From Pseudomonadota bacterium (GTDB taxonomy: Bacteria; Pseudomonadota; Alphaproteobacteria; Sphingomonadales; Sphingomonadaceae), in contig JAEVYW010000126.1 of NCBI GenBank assembly GCA_023392555.1, positions 1 to 5,712 of the forward strand: a stretch of DNA of 5,712 bases, given 5' to 3'. This document shows, in pieces, positions 1 through 5,617 of this stretch (positions are counted from its first letter, which is position 1; every line of letters begins with the position of its first letter). A program made the translations under genes and the position numbers. The notes beneath the pieces are model-generated. The model made no database searches and was not told where the DNA came from. It was given only the letters and a program-made list of their open reading frames with translations.

Positions 1-1125
1 GCCCGCGAGCACTGCACCGGTGATGGGCTTCGGATTAAGCTGCGCGGCCGCGCCCTCGACTTCGATCGCAACGGCCTTGATGTCGTCGCCGAGCACCTGG
101 CCGACGAGCTTCCCGAGGCTTTCCGCAAGCGCCATGTACGGCTTCAGCCGCGGCGCTTCCTCGGCTGACAGCGACGGCATGTTGATCGCATTGGTCACGC
201 CGCCCAGCAGCAGGAAGTCGCTCATCTGCTCCGCGACCTGGATCGCCACATTGACCTGCGCTTCGCTGGTCGATGCGCCGAGGTGAGGCGTGGAGATGAA
301 GTTCGGCGTTCCGAACAAAGGCGAATCCTTGGCGGGCTCCGTCTCGAACACGTCGAGCGCCGCGCCGCCCACCTGACCGCTGTCGAGCGCGTCCTTGAGC
401 GCCGCCTCGTCGATCAATCCGCCGCGCGCGCAGTTCACGATACGCACGCCGGGCTTCGTCTTAGCGATATTCTCGCGGCTCAGGATGCCGCGCGTCTGTT
501 CGGTTAGGGGCGTGTGGAGCGTGATGAAGTCGGCGCGTTTCAGAAGCTCATCCAACTCGACCTTTTCGATGCCCAGATCGACCGCCCGCTCCGGCGTCAG
601 GAAGGGATCGAAAGCGACGACCTTCATCTTCAGCCCGAGCGCGCGGCTGGCGACGATCGAGCCGATATTGCCGGCACCGATCAGGCCGAGCGTCTTGCCG
701 GTGACCTCGACGCCCATGAAGCGGTTCTTTTCCCACTTGCCGGCCTGGGTTGAAGCGTCGGCCTCGGGCAGCTGCCGGGCGAGCGCGAACATCAAAGCGA
801 TGGCGTGCTCGGCCGTGGTGATCGAGTTGCCGAACGGCGTGTTCATGACGACCACGCCGCGCGCGGTCGCCGCCGGGATATCGACATTGTCGACGCCGAT
901 GCCGGCTCGCCCGACCACCTTCAGGTTCGTCGCAGCCGCCAGGATGTCCTTGGTGACCTTGGTCGACGACCGGATCGCCAGACCGTCATAGTCGCCGATG
1001 ATCGCCTTCAGCTCGTCGGGCGTCTTGCCGGTGATCTCGTCGACCTCGATGCTCCGCTCGCGGAAGATCGCCGCGGCCTTGGGATCCATTTTGTCGGAAA
1101 TGAGTACGCGCACTGGACCGCTCAC
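1..1125 (-). CDS. serA: D-3-phosphoglycerate dehydrogenase, C-terminus cut off by window edge
   Basis: First enzyme of serine synthesis: NAD-dependent oxidation of 3-phosphoglycerate to 3-phosphohydroxypyruvate in the cytoplasm. The frame reads without a stop for 375 codons to the window edge. Visible: N-terminal substrate-binding half-domain ([11 protein letters not shown], residues 7-17), the RAGIGVDN motif (73-80), the Rossmann motif GAGNIG (150-155) with a ribose-binding Asp at 173, and the 2-hydroxyacid dehydrogenase catalytic set Arg234 (NCARGG), Glu263 (DVFETEP) and His281 (HLGAST). The sequence continues past the catalytic domain into [12 protein letters not shown], as in the long bacterial/animal form of about 525 residues, so an intervening domain and a C-terminal ACT domain (the usual site of serine feedback) are expected outside the window. 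I chose GTG at 1125: GGGAGG lies 7 nt upstream and the GTG overlaps the serC stop as GTGA, suggesting translational coupling. The next ATG (Met13) would cut into the first strand. Confidence 0.96.
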   Translation of the reverse strand, partial: MSGPVRVLISDKMDPKAAAIFRERSIEVDEITGKTPDELKAIIGDYDGLAIRSSTKVTKDILAAATNLKVVGRAGIGVDNVDIPAATARGVVVMNTPFGNSITTAEHAIALMFALARQLPEADASTQAGKWEKNRFMGVEVTGKTLGLIGAGNIGSIVASRALGLKMKVVAFDPFLTPERAVDLGIEKVELDELLKRADFITLHTPLTEQTRGILSRENIAKTKPGVRIVNCARGGLIDEAALKDALDSGQVGGAALDVFETEPAKDSPLFGTPNFISTPHLGASTSEAQVNVAIQVAEQMSDFLLLGGVTNAINMPSLSAEEAPRLKPYMALAESLGKLVGQVLGDDIKAVAIEVEGAAAQLNPKPITGAVLAG

Positions 1126-2285
1126 GCCGTCGCCTCCCATGCATAATCGAGCCATGGCCCGAGGGCCTCGATGTCGGCCGTATCAACCGTCGCGCCGCAC
1201 CAGATGCGGAGCCCTGGAGGGGCATCGCGATAGGCGCCGATATCAAGCGCCGCGTCTTCGCTTTCGAGCAGCTTCACAATCGCCTTCTGGCGCGCCTTGT
1301 TCGCTTCCTCGTCGGAGCGGTCGGCGAATTGGAGGCACACCGACGTGTTCGAGCGGATTGCAGGATCGGCCGCGAGATGGTCGATCCAGCTTGCCTGAGA
1401 GACCCAGCGGTCGAGGGCGGCTGCATTGGCGTCGGCACGGGCGATTAGCGCTTCAAGTCCGCCGACCCGCTCCGCCCAGTCGAGCGCAACGAGCCAGTCC
1501 TCAACCGCGAGCATCGAAGGGGTGTTGATCGTCTCGCCTTTGAACACGCCGTCGATCAGCGCGCCGCTTTTGGTCAGACGGAAGATCTTCGGAAGCGGCC
1601 GGCCCGCCGGCTCACGCTCCAGCCGTTCGACCGCGCGGGGGCTAAGCACGATCATCCCGTGGCCACCTTCGCCGCCAAGCGCCTTCTGCCAGCTGAAGGT
1701 GCCGACATCGATCTTCGCCCAGTCGATGTCTTGGGCGAAGGCTGCGGACGTCGCATCGCAGATCGTGAGGCCGGTGCGGTCGTCTGCAATCCAGTCGCCC
1801 TTGGGTACGCGAACGCCGCTGGTCGTGCCGTTCCAGGTGAACACGACATCGTTCGATGGGTCGATTCCGTTGAGTTCCGGAAGGAAGCCATAGTCCGCGG
1901 TCCGGACCTCATGCTGAAGCTTCAGCTGCTTGGCGACATCGGTCACCCAGCCTTGTCCGAAGCTTTCCCAAGCCAGCATCGTCACTGGCCGCGGGCCGAG
2001 CAGCGACCACAGCGCCATCTCCACAGCGCCGGTGTCCGACGCAGGCACGATCCCCAGCCGATAGTCGTCCGGCAGCTTCAGCAGCGCCTTCGTCCGGTCG
2101 ATCGCTTCGGCCAGGCGCGCCTTGCCGTGCGCCGAACGGTGCGAGCGTCCGAGCGACCGGGTGTCGAGAAGGGAAGGGGACCAGCCTGGCGGCTTCGCGC
2201 AAGGGCCGGAGGAAAAATGCGGCCGAGCCGGCTTGGCTTGGGGCTTCGCGAAGCGCACTGCGCCCGCAGTCGTAACGTCGTTCAA
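1122..2285 (-). CDS. serC: Phosphoserine aminotransferase (alphaproteobacterial/Methanosarcina type)
   Basis: PLP-dependent class V aminotransferase that makes 3-phosphoserine from 3-phosphohydroxypyruvate and glutamate; family members also act on the erythronate-derived ketone in pyridoxal phosphate synthesis. From the chosen start it has 387 residues. Key parts are [13 protein letters not shown] (23-35), SLGRSHR (44-50), the PLP ring-binding Asp177 (CDATSA), and the Schiff-base Lys201 in [14 protein letters not shown]. These motifs and the length fit the serC_2 (Methanosarcina-type) subfamily better than E. coli SerC. Start choice: TTG at 2285 has AGGAG at 2297-2293, a 7 nt spacing. GTG at 2300 would give 392 residues but has no Shine-Dalgarno, and GTG at 2291 is only 1 nt from AGGAG. 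The protein has a basic, Pro/Ala-rich N-terminal extension of about 20 residues before the fold begins. It is first in an operon with serA, which makes its substrate. The long leader with hairpins suggests post-transcriptional control. Confidence 0.95.
   Translation of the reverse strand: MNDVTTAGAVRFAKPQAKPARPHFSSGPCAKPPGWSPSLLDTRSLGRSHRSAHGKARLAEAIDRTKALLKLPDDYRLGIVPASDTGAVEMALWSLLGPRPVTMLAWESFGQGWVTDVAKQLKLQHEVRTADYGFLPELNGIDPSNDVVFTWNGTTSGVRVPKGDWIADDRTGLTICDATSAAFAQDIDWAKIDVGTFSWQKALGGEGGHGMIVLSPRAVERLEREPAGRPLPKIFRLTKSGALIDGVFKGETINTPSMLAVEDWLVALDWAERVGGLEALIARADANAAALDRWVSQASWIDHLAADPAIRSNTSVCLQFADRSDEEANKARQKAIVKLLESEDAALDIGAYRDAPPGLRIWCGATVDTADIEALGPWLDYAWEATA
1133..1138 (-). promoter_or_regulatory. 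Ribosome binding site of serA
   Basis: GGGAGG on the minus strand, 7 nt before the GTG at 1125, inside the last codons of serC. It decides the serA start and shows that ribosomes can both re-initiate at the GTGA overlap and enter independently. Confidence 0.8.
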
Positions 2286-2290
2286 AATCA

Positions 2291-2306
2291 CTCTCCTCAC
2301 AGAGAG
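2291..2306 (-). promoter_or_regulatory. serC ribosome binding site inside a small hairpin
   Basis: On the minus strand CTCTC (2306-2302) can pair with GAGAG (2295-2291) around a 6 nt loop. The serC Shine-Dalgarno AGGAG (2297-2293) overlaps the loop and the 3' arm. Folding would partly hide the ribosome binding site 7 nt before the TTG start. The stem is short (5 bp, 6 with a G-U pair), so it would act only if stabilised by neighbouring structure, a ligand or a protein. Confidence 0.5.
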
Positions 2307-2310
2307 CTCG

Positions 2311-2341
2311 CGCCGCGTTGGGACGGCGTGGCCCGACGCCG
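2311..2341 (-). promoter_or_regulatory. Two mutually exclusive hairpins in the serC leader
   Basis: In minus-strand reading order, CGGCGT (2341-2336) pairs with ACGCCG (2329-2324) around 6 nt: hairpin A, 6 bp, perfect. The 3' arm of A, CGCCG (2328-2324), can instead pair with CGGCG (2315-2311) around 8 nt: hairpin B, 5 bp. A and B share one arm and cannot form together. B ends 4 nt before the hairpin holding the serC ribosome binding site. This geometry is that of a switch, but GC-rich DNA makes such pairings by chance too. An alphaproteobacterial serC leader motif exists in Rfam as I recall; I cannot test for a match here. Confidence 0.4.
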
Positions 2342-2361
2342 CTTCTAAGGTTCATTGTGGC

Positions 2362-2378
2362 CGCGGCAAGGCGCCGCG
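2362..2378 (-). promoter_or_regulatory. Perfect 6 bp GC-only hairpin in the serC leader
   Basis: CGCGGC and GCCGCG are separated by 5 nt (minus-strand loop GCCTT). It lies about 80 nt before the serC start. No T-run follows, so it is not an intrinsic terminator. It would form as a stable hairpin if serC transcription starts upstream of it. Confidence 0.4.
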
Positions 2379-2414
2379 AGAGATTCACACACGAATTTAG
2401 TCTGGAGAACGATT

Positions 2415-2430
2415 CGTCACCGTTCTGACG
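2415..2430. repeat. Inverted repeat CGTCA-N6-TGACG, operator-like
   Basis: Perfect 5 bp arms at 2415-2419 and 2426-2430 with a 6 bp spacer. It overlaps the last base of the GANTC site at 2411 and abuts the DnaA box at 2431. It resembles a dimeric-regulator operator; no regulator can be named. Confidence 0.4.
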
Positions 2431-2439
2431 TGTGGATAA
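2431..2439 (-). promoter_or_regulatory. Perfect DnaA box
   Basis: The minus strand reads TTATCCACA, the exact high-affinity DnaA box. A fixed 9-mer is expected about 0.04 times by chance in a window of this size, counting both strands and equal base use. It lies about 150 bp upstream of the serC start and 230 bp upstream of the peptidase start, between the GANTC sites at 2411 and 2454. A degenerate copy (TTATTCCGA, minus strand, 2449-2441) lies next to it. A single perfect box fits DnaA acting as a transcription factor or a titration site more than an origin. Confidence 0.65.
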
Positions 2440-2480
2440 GTCGGAATAACAACGACTCACCGCCGTTACCCTGCGATTCG

Positions 2481-2494
2481 TCCCGTCAGAGGGA
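2481..2494. repeat. Inverted repeat TCCC-N6-GGGA
   Basis: 4 bp arms at 2481-2484 and 2491-2494 with a 6 bp spacer, directly following the GATTCG at 2475-2480. It has the same spacer length and the same position relative to GATTCG as the repeat at 2415-2430. The arms are short, so chance is a real possibility. Confidence 0.25.
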
Positions 2495-2665
2495 TCCAAA
2501 GGTTGAGTTTGTTTACCACCGGGGGGCAGTCTCCGCCTCGTTCGACGGGTGGTGGGCAATCCGTTCGTTGGTACGGTGGGGCTGGGGAGCTCCTTTAGTG
2601 GTGGAATTTTGCTGCGGCGGCTTTCGCGCGTGCAGTGAACTGAACGTTTGGGAGCTGGTGGGGAC

Positions 2666-3625
2666 ATGACCAATTTGCTGACGGCGACGTCGGGTCTGTT
2701 CAGGGATCGCGATTTTTTCGTGCATGACGGCACGCGCCTGCGCCGCTTCCGCATCTCGGGTTCGCTTCAAATCTCCGGTTTCGTCGCGTTGATGGCGCTC
2801 GTCGCCTGGTCGAGCTACGCGCTCGCACGGTTCCTGACTCCGACTCCCTCGGTCGCTTCGGCGGCCGTTTCTTTGTCCAGCAACGACTATTCGGCGAAGG
2901 TCGCCGCCTTGACGGCCGAGACCGAGCGCCGCGTCCAGCTGATCGAGCGCCGCCAGGCCGCTCTCGCTGCCGCGCTTGCCGAAGAGAATATCGACACCGC
3001 CGCTCTCGAACGCCTCGGCTTCACGCCGTCGACCTCGGCCAAGGACGGCCGCGGCGGTCCGTTCGACGGCGCCGCCGACCCGACCTTCAAGCAGCTGTTC
3101 ACCAGCTGGAAGAAGCTCGACAATCTGGCTTCCGGCGCGATCGCGGTTCCGTCCGACAAGCCGGTCAAGACCGCCGCTTTCACCAGTGGTTATGGCGTTC
3201 GCTCCGATCCCTTCCGCGGCGCCGCGGCGATGCACCCGGGCATCGACCTGGCCGGTCCGATGGGCACTCCGATCTACGCCACTGCGGACGGCACCGTTCT
3301 TCGTTCGGGCTGGAACAGCGGCGGCTACGGCAACCTCATCGAGATCGATCACGGCCGCGGCATCGCGACGCGCTATGGTCACCTTTCGAAAATCCTCGTC
3401 AGCGCCGGCCAGCGCATCACCCGCGGGCAGCTGATCGCACGGATGGGGTCGACCGGCCGTTCGACCGGCAGCCACCTGCACTACGAAGTCCGCATCGAAG
3501 GCAAGCCGGTCAATCCGATCCCATTCATGAAATCGACCGACTACCTCGTCGCCATGCAGAAGAGCGTGGGCAGCCACTCCATGGACCAGGTCGCGCTCGG
3601 CGGACCGACCGGCGGCCGCCGCTAA
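2666..3625 (+). CDS. Membrane-anchored M23 family peptidoglycan endopeptidase
   Basis: 319 residues. Order: a short basic cytoplasmic N-terminus ending RLRRFRIS (25-31), one transmembrane segment at about 36-55, a charged, Ala/Glu/Arg-rich probable coiled coil (about 76-107), a linker, then an M23 (LytM/lysostaphin) domain from about 170 to 285. All zinc and catalytic residues are present: His190 and Asp194 (HPGID), His239 (RYGHL), and His270/His272 (GSHLHYE), so it should be an active endopeptidase cutting peptide cross-links, rather than a degenerate EnvC/NlpD-type activator. The topology puts the enzyme in the periplasm, tied to the inner membrane. ATG at 2666 was chosen because the transmembrane helix then starts after a normal basic N-terminus, with GGAG at 2651-2654 and GGGGA just upstream; an in-frame TTG at 2648 lacks better support. 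It is transcribed away from serC and toward erpA (37 bp gap). The role, division or elongation, is not decided by the sequence. Confidence 0.92.
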   Translation: MTNLLTATSGLFRDRDFFVHDGTRLRRFRISGSLQISGFVALMALVAWSSYALARFLTPTPSVASAAVSLSSNDYSAKVAALTAETERRVQLIERRQAALAAALAEENIDTAALERLGFTPSTSAKDGRGGPFDGAADPTFKQLFTSWKKLDNLASGAIAVPSDKPVKTAAFTSGYGVRSDPFRGAAAMHPGIDLAGPMGTPIYATADGTVLRSGWNSGGYGNLIEIDHGRGIATRYGHLSKILVSAGQRITRGQLIARMGSTGRSTGSHLHYEVRIEGKPVNPIPFMKSTDYLVAMQKSVGSHSMDQVALGGPTGGRR

Positions 3626-3627
3626 TA

Positions 3628-3656
3628 TTGCTCCCCAGCCGGCGGCACCCTATCTC
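3628..3656 (+). promoter_or_regulatory. Possible promoter of a leaderless erpA transcript
   Basis: TTGCTC (3628-3633), 17 bp, TATCTC (3651-3656), then 6 bp to the GTG start at 3663. The spacing is ideal and would place +1 at or next to the start codon. Each hexamer matches the sigma-70 consensus at only three positions. No Shine-Dalgarno precedes the GTG, which is what a leaderless mRNA would show. Confidence 0.35.
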
Positions 3657-3662
3657 GCTCGC

Positions 3663-3995
3663 GTGAGCGACCCTGACATCATCCTGACCGAAAATGCCGC
3701 GAAGCGCGTCGCGTGGATAGCCGAGCGGCAGTCCAAGCCCGCGATCCTTCGCCTCGCCGTCGATGGCGGCGGCTGCGCCGGCTTCACCTACAAGTTTGAA
3801 CTCGCGGACGTTGCAGCCGACGACGACACGGTCGCTGAGACCAGCGGAGTGAAGCTGGTCGTCGATCCGATGAGCCTCGACCTCGTCCGCGGCTCGGCCG
3901 TCGATTTCGTCGAGGACCTTGGCGGCGCGGCCTTCAAGGTGACCAACCCCAATGCGGCCTCGGGCTGCGGCTGCGGATCGAGCTTCTCGGTTTGA
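3663..3995 (+). CDS. erpA: A-type iron-sulfur cluster carrier, ErpA-like
   Basis: 110 residues, the usual size of the HesB/IscA/ErpA family, which carries Fe-S clusters to apoproteins in the cytoplasm. The three family cysteines are present: Cys38 in VDGGGCAGF, and Cys102 and Cys104 in SGCGCGSSF at the C-terminus. VDPMSLDLV and the NPNAASGCGCG ending are typical of alphaproteobacterial ErpA, though an IscA or SufA assignment cannot be excluded without a tree. No isc or suf genes lie nearby. The start is GTG at 3663; upstream in the same frame there is no ATG, GTG or TTG before the peptidase stop, so the N-terminus is fixed unless a rare ATT is used. No ribosome binding site is visible. The stop TGA overlaps the TTG of xth (TTGA), so the two are co-translated. 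Confidence 0.9.
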   Translation: MSDPDIILTENAAKRVAWIAERQSKPAILRLAVDGGGCAGFTYKFELADVAADDDTVAETSGVKLVVDPMSLDLVRGSAVDFVEDLGGAAFKVTNPNAASGCGCGSSFSV

Positions 3996-4765
3996 AGCTC
4001 ACCACTTTCAACCTCAACGGCATCCGCGCGCGCTTGCCGCGCCTGCTCGAATGGCTCGAGCGCGAGCAGCCCAGCATCGTCTGCCTTCAGGAGCTGAAGT
4101 GCGCCGACGAGGCGCTCCCGATCGCGGACATCGAGGCGGCCGGCTACGGCGCGGTGTGGCACGGCCAGAAGGGCTTCAATGGCGTTGCAATCCTGCAGCG
4201 CGGCGACACGCCGCAGTTGCGCCGCGTCGGCCTCCCCGGCGATCCCGACGACACGCACAGCCGCTACATCGAAGCGGAGACGCATGGCCTGATCGTCGCC
4301 TCGCTCTACCTTCCCAACGGCAATCCGATCGGGACGGAGAAGTTCGACTACAAGCTGAAGTGGATGCAGCGGCTGGAAGAGCATGCCGCTGGGCTGCTTG
4401 CGGAAGAGCGCCCCGTGGTGCTCGCCGGTGACTGGAACGTCGTGCCCGAAGACCGCGACGTCTTCTCGATCCGCGCAGCTGCGAACGATGCGCTCGTCCA
4501 GCCGGAAACGCGGGCGCAGTGGCGAAGGATCATGAACCAGGGTTGGACCGAGGCCCTGCGCGCGTTCCACCCCAACGACGACCGGCTCTACACCTTCTGG
4601 GATTATACCGCGGGCTGCTGGCAGCGGGACGCGGGCTTCCGCATCGATCATCTGCTCTGTTCGCCGGAACTTGCCGACCGTCTCACCGGGGCCGGGGTCG
4701 ACCGCTGGGCGCGGGGCGAAGAGAAAGCCTCCGACCACGCACCGCCCTGGATCGAGCTCAACTAG
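3992..4765 (+). CDS. xth: Exodeoxyribonuclease III / AP endonuclease (Xth family)
   Basis: 257 residues of the endonuclease/exonuclease/phosphatase fold. It cuts DNA at abasic sites and removes 3' blocking groups in base excision repair, and it needs Mg2+. Compared with E. coli ExoIII, the active-site residues are all there: Asn7 (FNLNG), Glu34 (CLQELK), Tyr106 (SLYLPNG), Asp147 and Asn149 (GDWNVVP), Asp219 (FRIDHLL), and Asp248-His249 (SDHAPPW). The start is TTG at 3992, forming TTGA with the erpA stop; KLTTFNLNGIRAR then aligns from residue 2 with the E. coli N-terminus, so no other start is possible without losing the first strand. Upstream there is only a weak purine stretch (GGATCGAG), so translation probably depends on ribosomes finishing erpA. 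The stop TAG (4763-4765) lies in a CTAG shared with the converging PilZ gene. Confidence 0.95.
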   Translation: MKLTTFNLNGIRARLPRLLEWLEREQPSIVCLQELKCADEALPIADIEAAGYGAVWHGQKGFNGVAILQRGDTPQLRRVGLPGDPDDTHSRYIEAETHGLIVASLYLPNGNPIGTEKFDYKLKWMQRLEEHAAGLLAEERPVVLAGDWNVVPEDRDVFSIRAAANDALVQPETRAQWRRIMNQGWTEALRAFHPNDDRLYTFWDYTAGCWQRDAGFRIDHLLCSPELADRLTGAGVDRWARGEEKASDHAPPWIELN

Positions 4766-5112
4766 CGGGGGGTGTTCATCCGCGAAGCGAGCGCGCTCGA
4801 CCTTGCGGCCAATGCGGACACGTCGCGAGCATCGAGCTCGCGATCGAAGCAAATTCCCATCACGCCTTCGTTCTGCCACCGCACCACGGCCGACCGCGCA
4901 AGGGTCCCGCAGTCGAGCGTTACCGCGGTCCCACTTGCCAGCCCGACAGCGCAATTCAGCTTGGCGCCGCCCGCCGACAGGTCGAGGATCTGAACGAAAT
5001 GGCGCTCGCCCTCGGCTTGAAGGAAAGCCGGCAGCGCAACCTCCACTCGCGGGTAAAGGCGACGGTCGGCGTAAGGGTCGGCGCCCTTTGAGGCTGGTAC
5101 GGTGCTTGCCAT
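4762..5112 (-). CDS. Small stand-alone PilZ domain protein, candidate c-di-GMP receptor
   Basis: 116 residues from ATG at 5112, almost entirely one PilZ domain. The c-di-GMP motifs are intact: RxxxR as Arg18-LYP-Arg22 (DRRLYPR) and DxSxxG as Asp44, Ser46 and Gly49 (LDLSAGG). The later strand VVRWQNEGVMGICF (76-89) is also typical. It has no signal peptide or transmembrane helix, so it is cytoplasmic, probably an adaptor that binds c-di-GMP and changes a partner's activity; the partner is not identifiable here. An in-frame ATG at 5136 would add MVRRYEDI, giving 124 residues; neither start has a good Shine-Dalgarno, and I prefer 5112 because the added residues look unrelated to the family. Its gene converges on xth, with stop codons overlapping by 4 bp, so there is no room for a terminator between them. 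The membrane protein gene 71 bp upstream is on the same strand. Confidence 0.88.
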   Translation of the reverse strand: MASTVPASKGADPYADRRLYPRVEVALPAFLQAEGERHFVQILDLSAGGAKLNCAVGLASGTAVTLDCGTLARSAVVRWQNEGVMGICFDRELDARDVSALAARSSALASRMNTPR

Positions 5113-5183
5113 GATGTCTTCGTACCGGCGTACCATCAGGGTGCTTCGGAGAAGTAAACGCCGCGGCCTACTGAGAATTCGAT

Positions 5184-5555
5184 TTAGTCCGTCATGGCCG
5201 AGTTTCGTGCAGCCCTGCGGAAGAAGGCTGCGGACAACAGCCAGAGCACCGTGAAAATGCCGCTGGACACGACGGCTTTCAAAATACCGTCCGGCTCGGC
5301 AGCCGTTATCGGGGCGGTCGCGATTGCGGTGCCGATTAGCACCTGCATGACTGCCACTCCCAGCATTGCCCGTGCGATTCCCAATGGCCGGAAGCGGGTA
5401 GCGAAAGCGGCGGTCATTGCCGCCATGATCACGCCGAAACTGCCCATTGCCTGTCCGTCGTCGCGGACGATGGCGGTCCATACGATTAGGGAAGACGTCA
5501 ACAACGCGACCCCCACACCCGCGAGATAGGCGCGGCCCACTTCCGACTCACTCAT
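5184..5555 (-). CDS. Four-helix integral membrane protein of unknown function
   Basis: 123 residues with four hydrophobic stretches at about 10-30, 37-53, 60-83 and 93-112, joined by short loops. Polar or charged points are RDDGQ (31-35), RFRPLG (54-59) and a basic C-terminal FRRAARNS (112-119), which suggests by the positive-inside rule that the second loop and the C-terminus face the cytoplasm. I recognise no enzymatic motif; it resembles small conserved hypothetical proteins of sphingomonads, from memory only. ATG at 5555 is chosen over the in-frame ATG or TTG further up because TGGAGGTG lies just before it with 7 nt spacing and the protein then begins MSESEVGRAYLAG. It may share a transcript with the PilZ gene downstream, with no clear terminator in the 71 bp between them. 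Confidence 0.8.
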   Translation of the reverse strand: MSESEVGRAYLAGVGVALLTSSLIVWTAIVRDDGQAMGSFGVIMAAMTAAFATRFRPLGIARAMLGVAVMQVLIGTAIATAPITAAEPDGILKAVVSSGIFTVLWLLSAAFFRRAARNSAMTD

Positions 5556-5562
5556 CGGAGCA

Positions 5563-5567
5563 CCTCC
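5563..5567 (-). promoter_or_regulatory. Strong ribosome binding site of the membrane protein gene
   Basis: GGAGG (within TGGAGGTG) on the minus strand, 7 nt before the ATG at 5555. It is the best Shine-Dalgarno in the window and rules against the longer start in the same frame at 5615. Confidence 0.8.
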
Positions 5568-5595
5568 AGTAGTTTCGGGTATGATGGCAGCGCTC

Positions 5596-5615
5596 TTGCT
5601 GAGGCGCCTGAGCAA
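5596..5615. repeat. 20 bp near-perfect palindrome centred on GGCGCC
   Basis: Left arm TTGCTGAGGC, right arm GCCTGAGCAA: nine of ten positions pair, with one G-G mismatch. It sits 41 bp upstream of the membrane protein start, between the ribosome binding site and the preceding gene. It has no loop of its own and no T-run follows on either strand, so it looks more like a protein-binding dyad than a terminator. Confidence 0.4.
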
Positions 5616-5617
5616 CT

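Larger units (their letters stand above)
2382..2479. promoter_or_regulatory. Cluster of four GANTC (CcrM methylation) sites
   Basis: GATTC at 2382-2386, GATTC at 2411-2415, GACTC at 2454-2458 and GATTC at 2475-2479: four sites in 98 bp. By eye I find only about six more in the rest of the window. GANTC is the target of the cell-cycle methylase CcrM in alphaproteobacteria, where promoter-borne sites are read by GcrA. Two of the sites are extended to the same nonamer, CGATTCGTC (2410-2418 and 2474-2482). The site's palindromic nature means that it could act on either gene. Confidence 0.6.
2286..2665. other. Divergent intergenic region between serC and the M23 peptidase gene
   Basis: About 380 bp lie between the serC start (minus) and the peptidase start (plus), the only long gene-free stretch here. 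No open frame in it resembles a known protein. The part next to serC (2286-2380) is GC-rich and full of short inverted repeats. The middle (2381-2500) is less GC-rich and holds four GANTC sites, a DnaA box and two inverted repeats. The part next to the peptidase gene (2501-2665) is G-rich on the plus strand, and I see no convincing -35/-10 pair in it. Promoters for both directions must lie here. On the minus strand a TAAATT at 2399-2394 could be a serC -10, but I found no good -35 at the right distance. Confidence 0.75.

Noticed and set aside
2291..2300. serC start at GTG 2300 or GTG 2291
   Set aside because: The AGGAG at 2297-2293 would lie inside the coding sequence or only 1 nt from the start; TTG 2285 has it at 7 nt. 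The extra residues match nothing conserved in SerC as far as I can tell.
2381..2520. Chromosomal replication origin
   Set aside because: There are a DnaA box and clustered GANTC sites, but only one perfect box, no AT-rich unwinding stretch and no neighbouring dnaA, parAB or hemE. A regulatory role is the simpler reading.
2648..2665. Earlier TTG start for the M23 peptidase
   Set aside because: It would add six residues (MGAGGD) that contain the GGAG/GGGG purine stretch serving as the ribosome binding site of ATG 2666.
2513..3577. A 354-codon open frame on the minus strand opposite the M23 peptidase gene
   Set aside because: It is a mirror of a GC-rich gene: low-complexity Arg/Gly/Ala composition, no recognisable motif, while the plus strand encodes a complete M23 domain with all active-site residues.
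3788..4954. A 388-codon open frame on the minus strand across erpA and xth
   Set aside because: It spans three well-supported genes in other frames, is Arg-rich and has no family motif. It is an antisense shadow caused by high GC.
5144..5154. Small hairpin CTTC-N3-GAAG between the membrane protein and PilZ genes
   Set aside because: It has only 4 bp of stem and no T-run, so it is neither a credible terminator nor a credible regulatory element.
5596..5615. Intrinsic terminator after the partial gene at the right edge
   Set aside because: The palindrome has no loop in its full form and no T-run follows on the minus strand.
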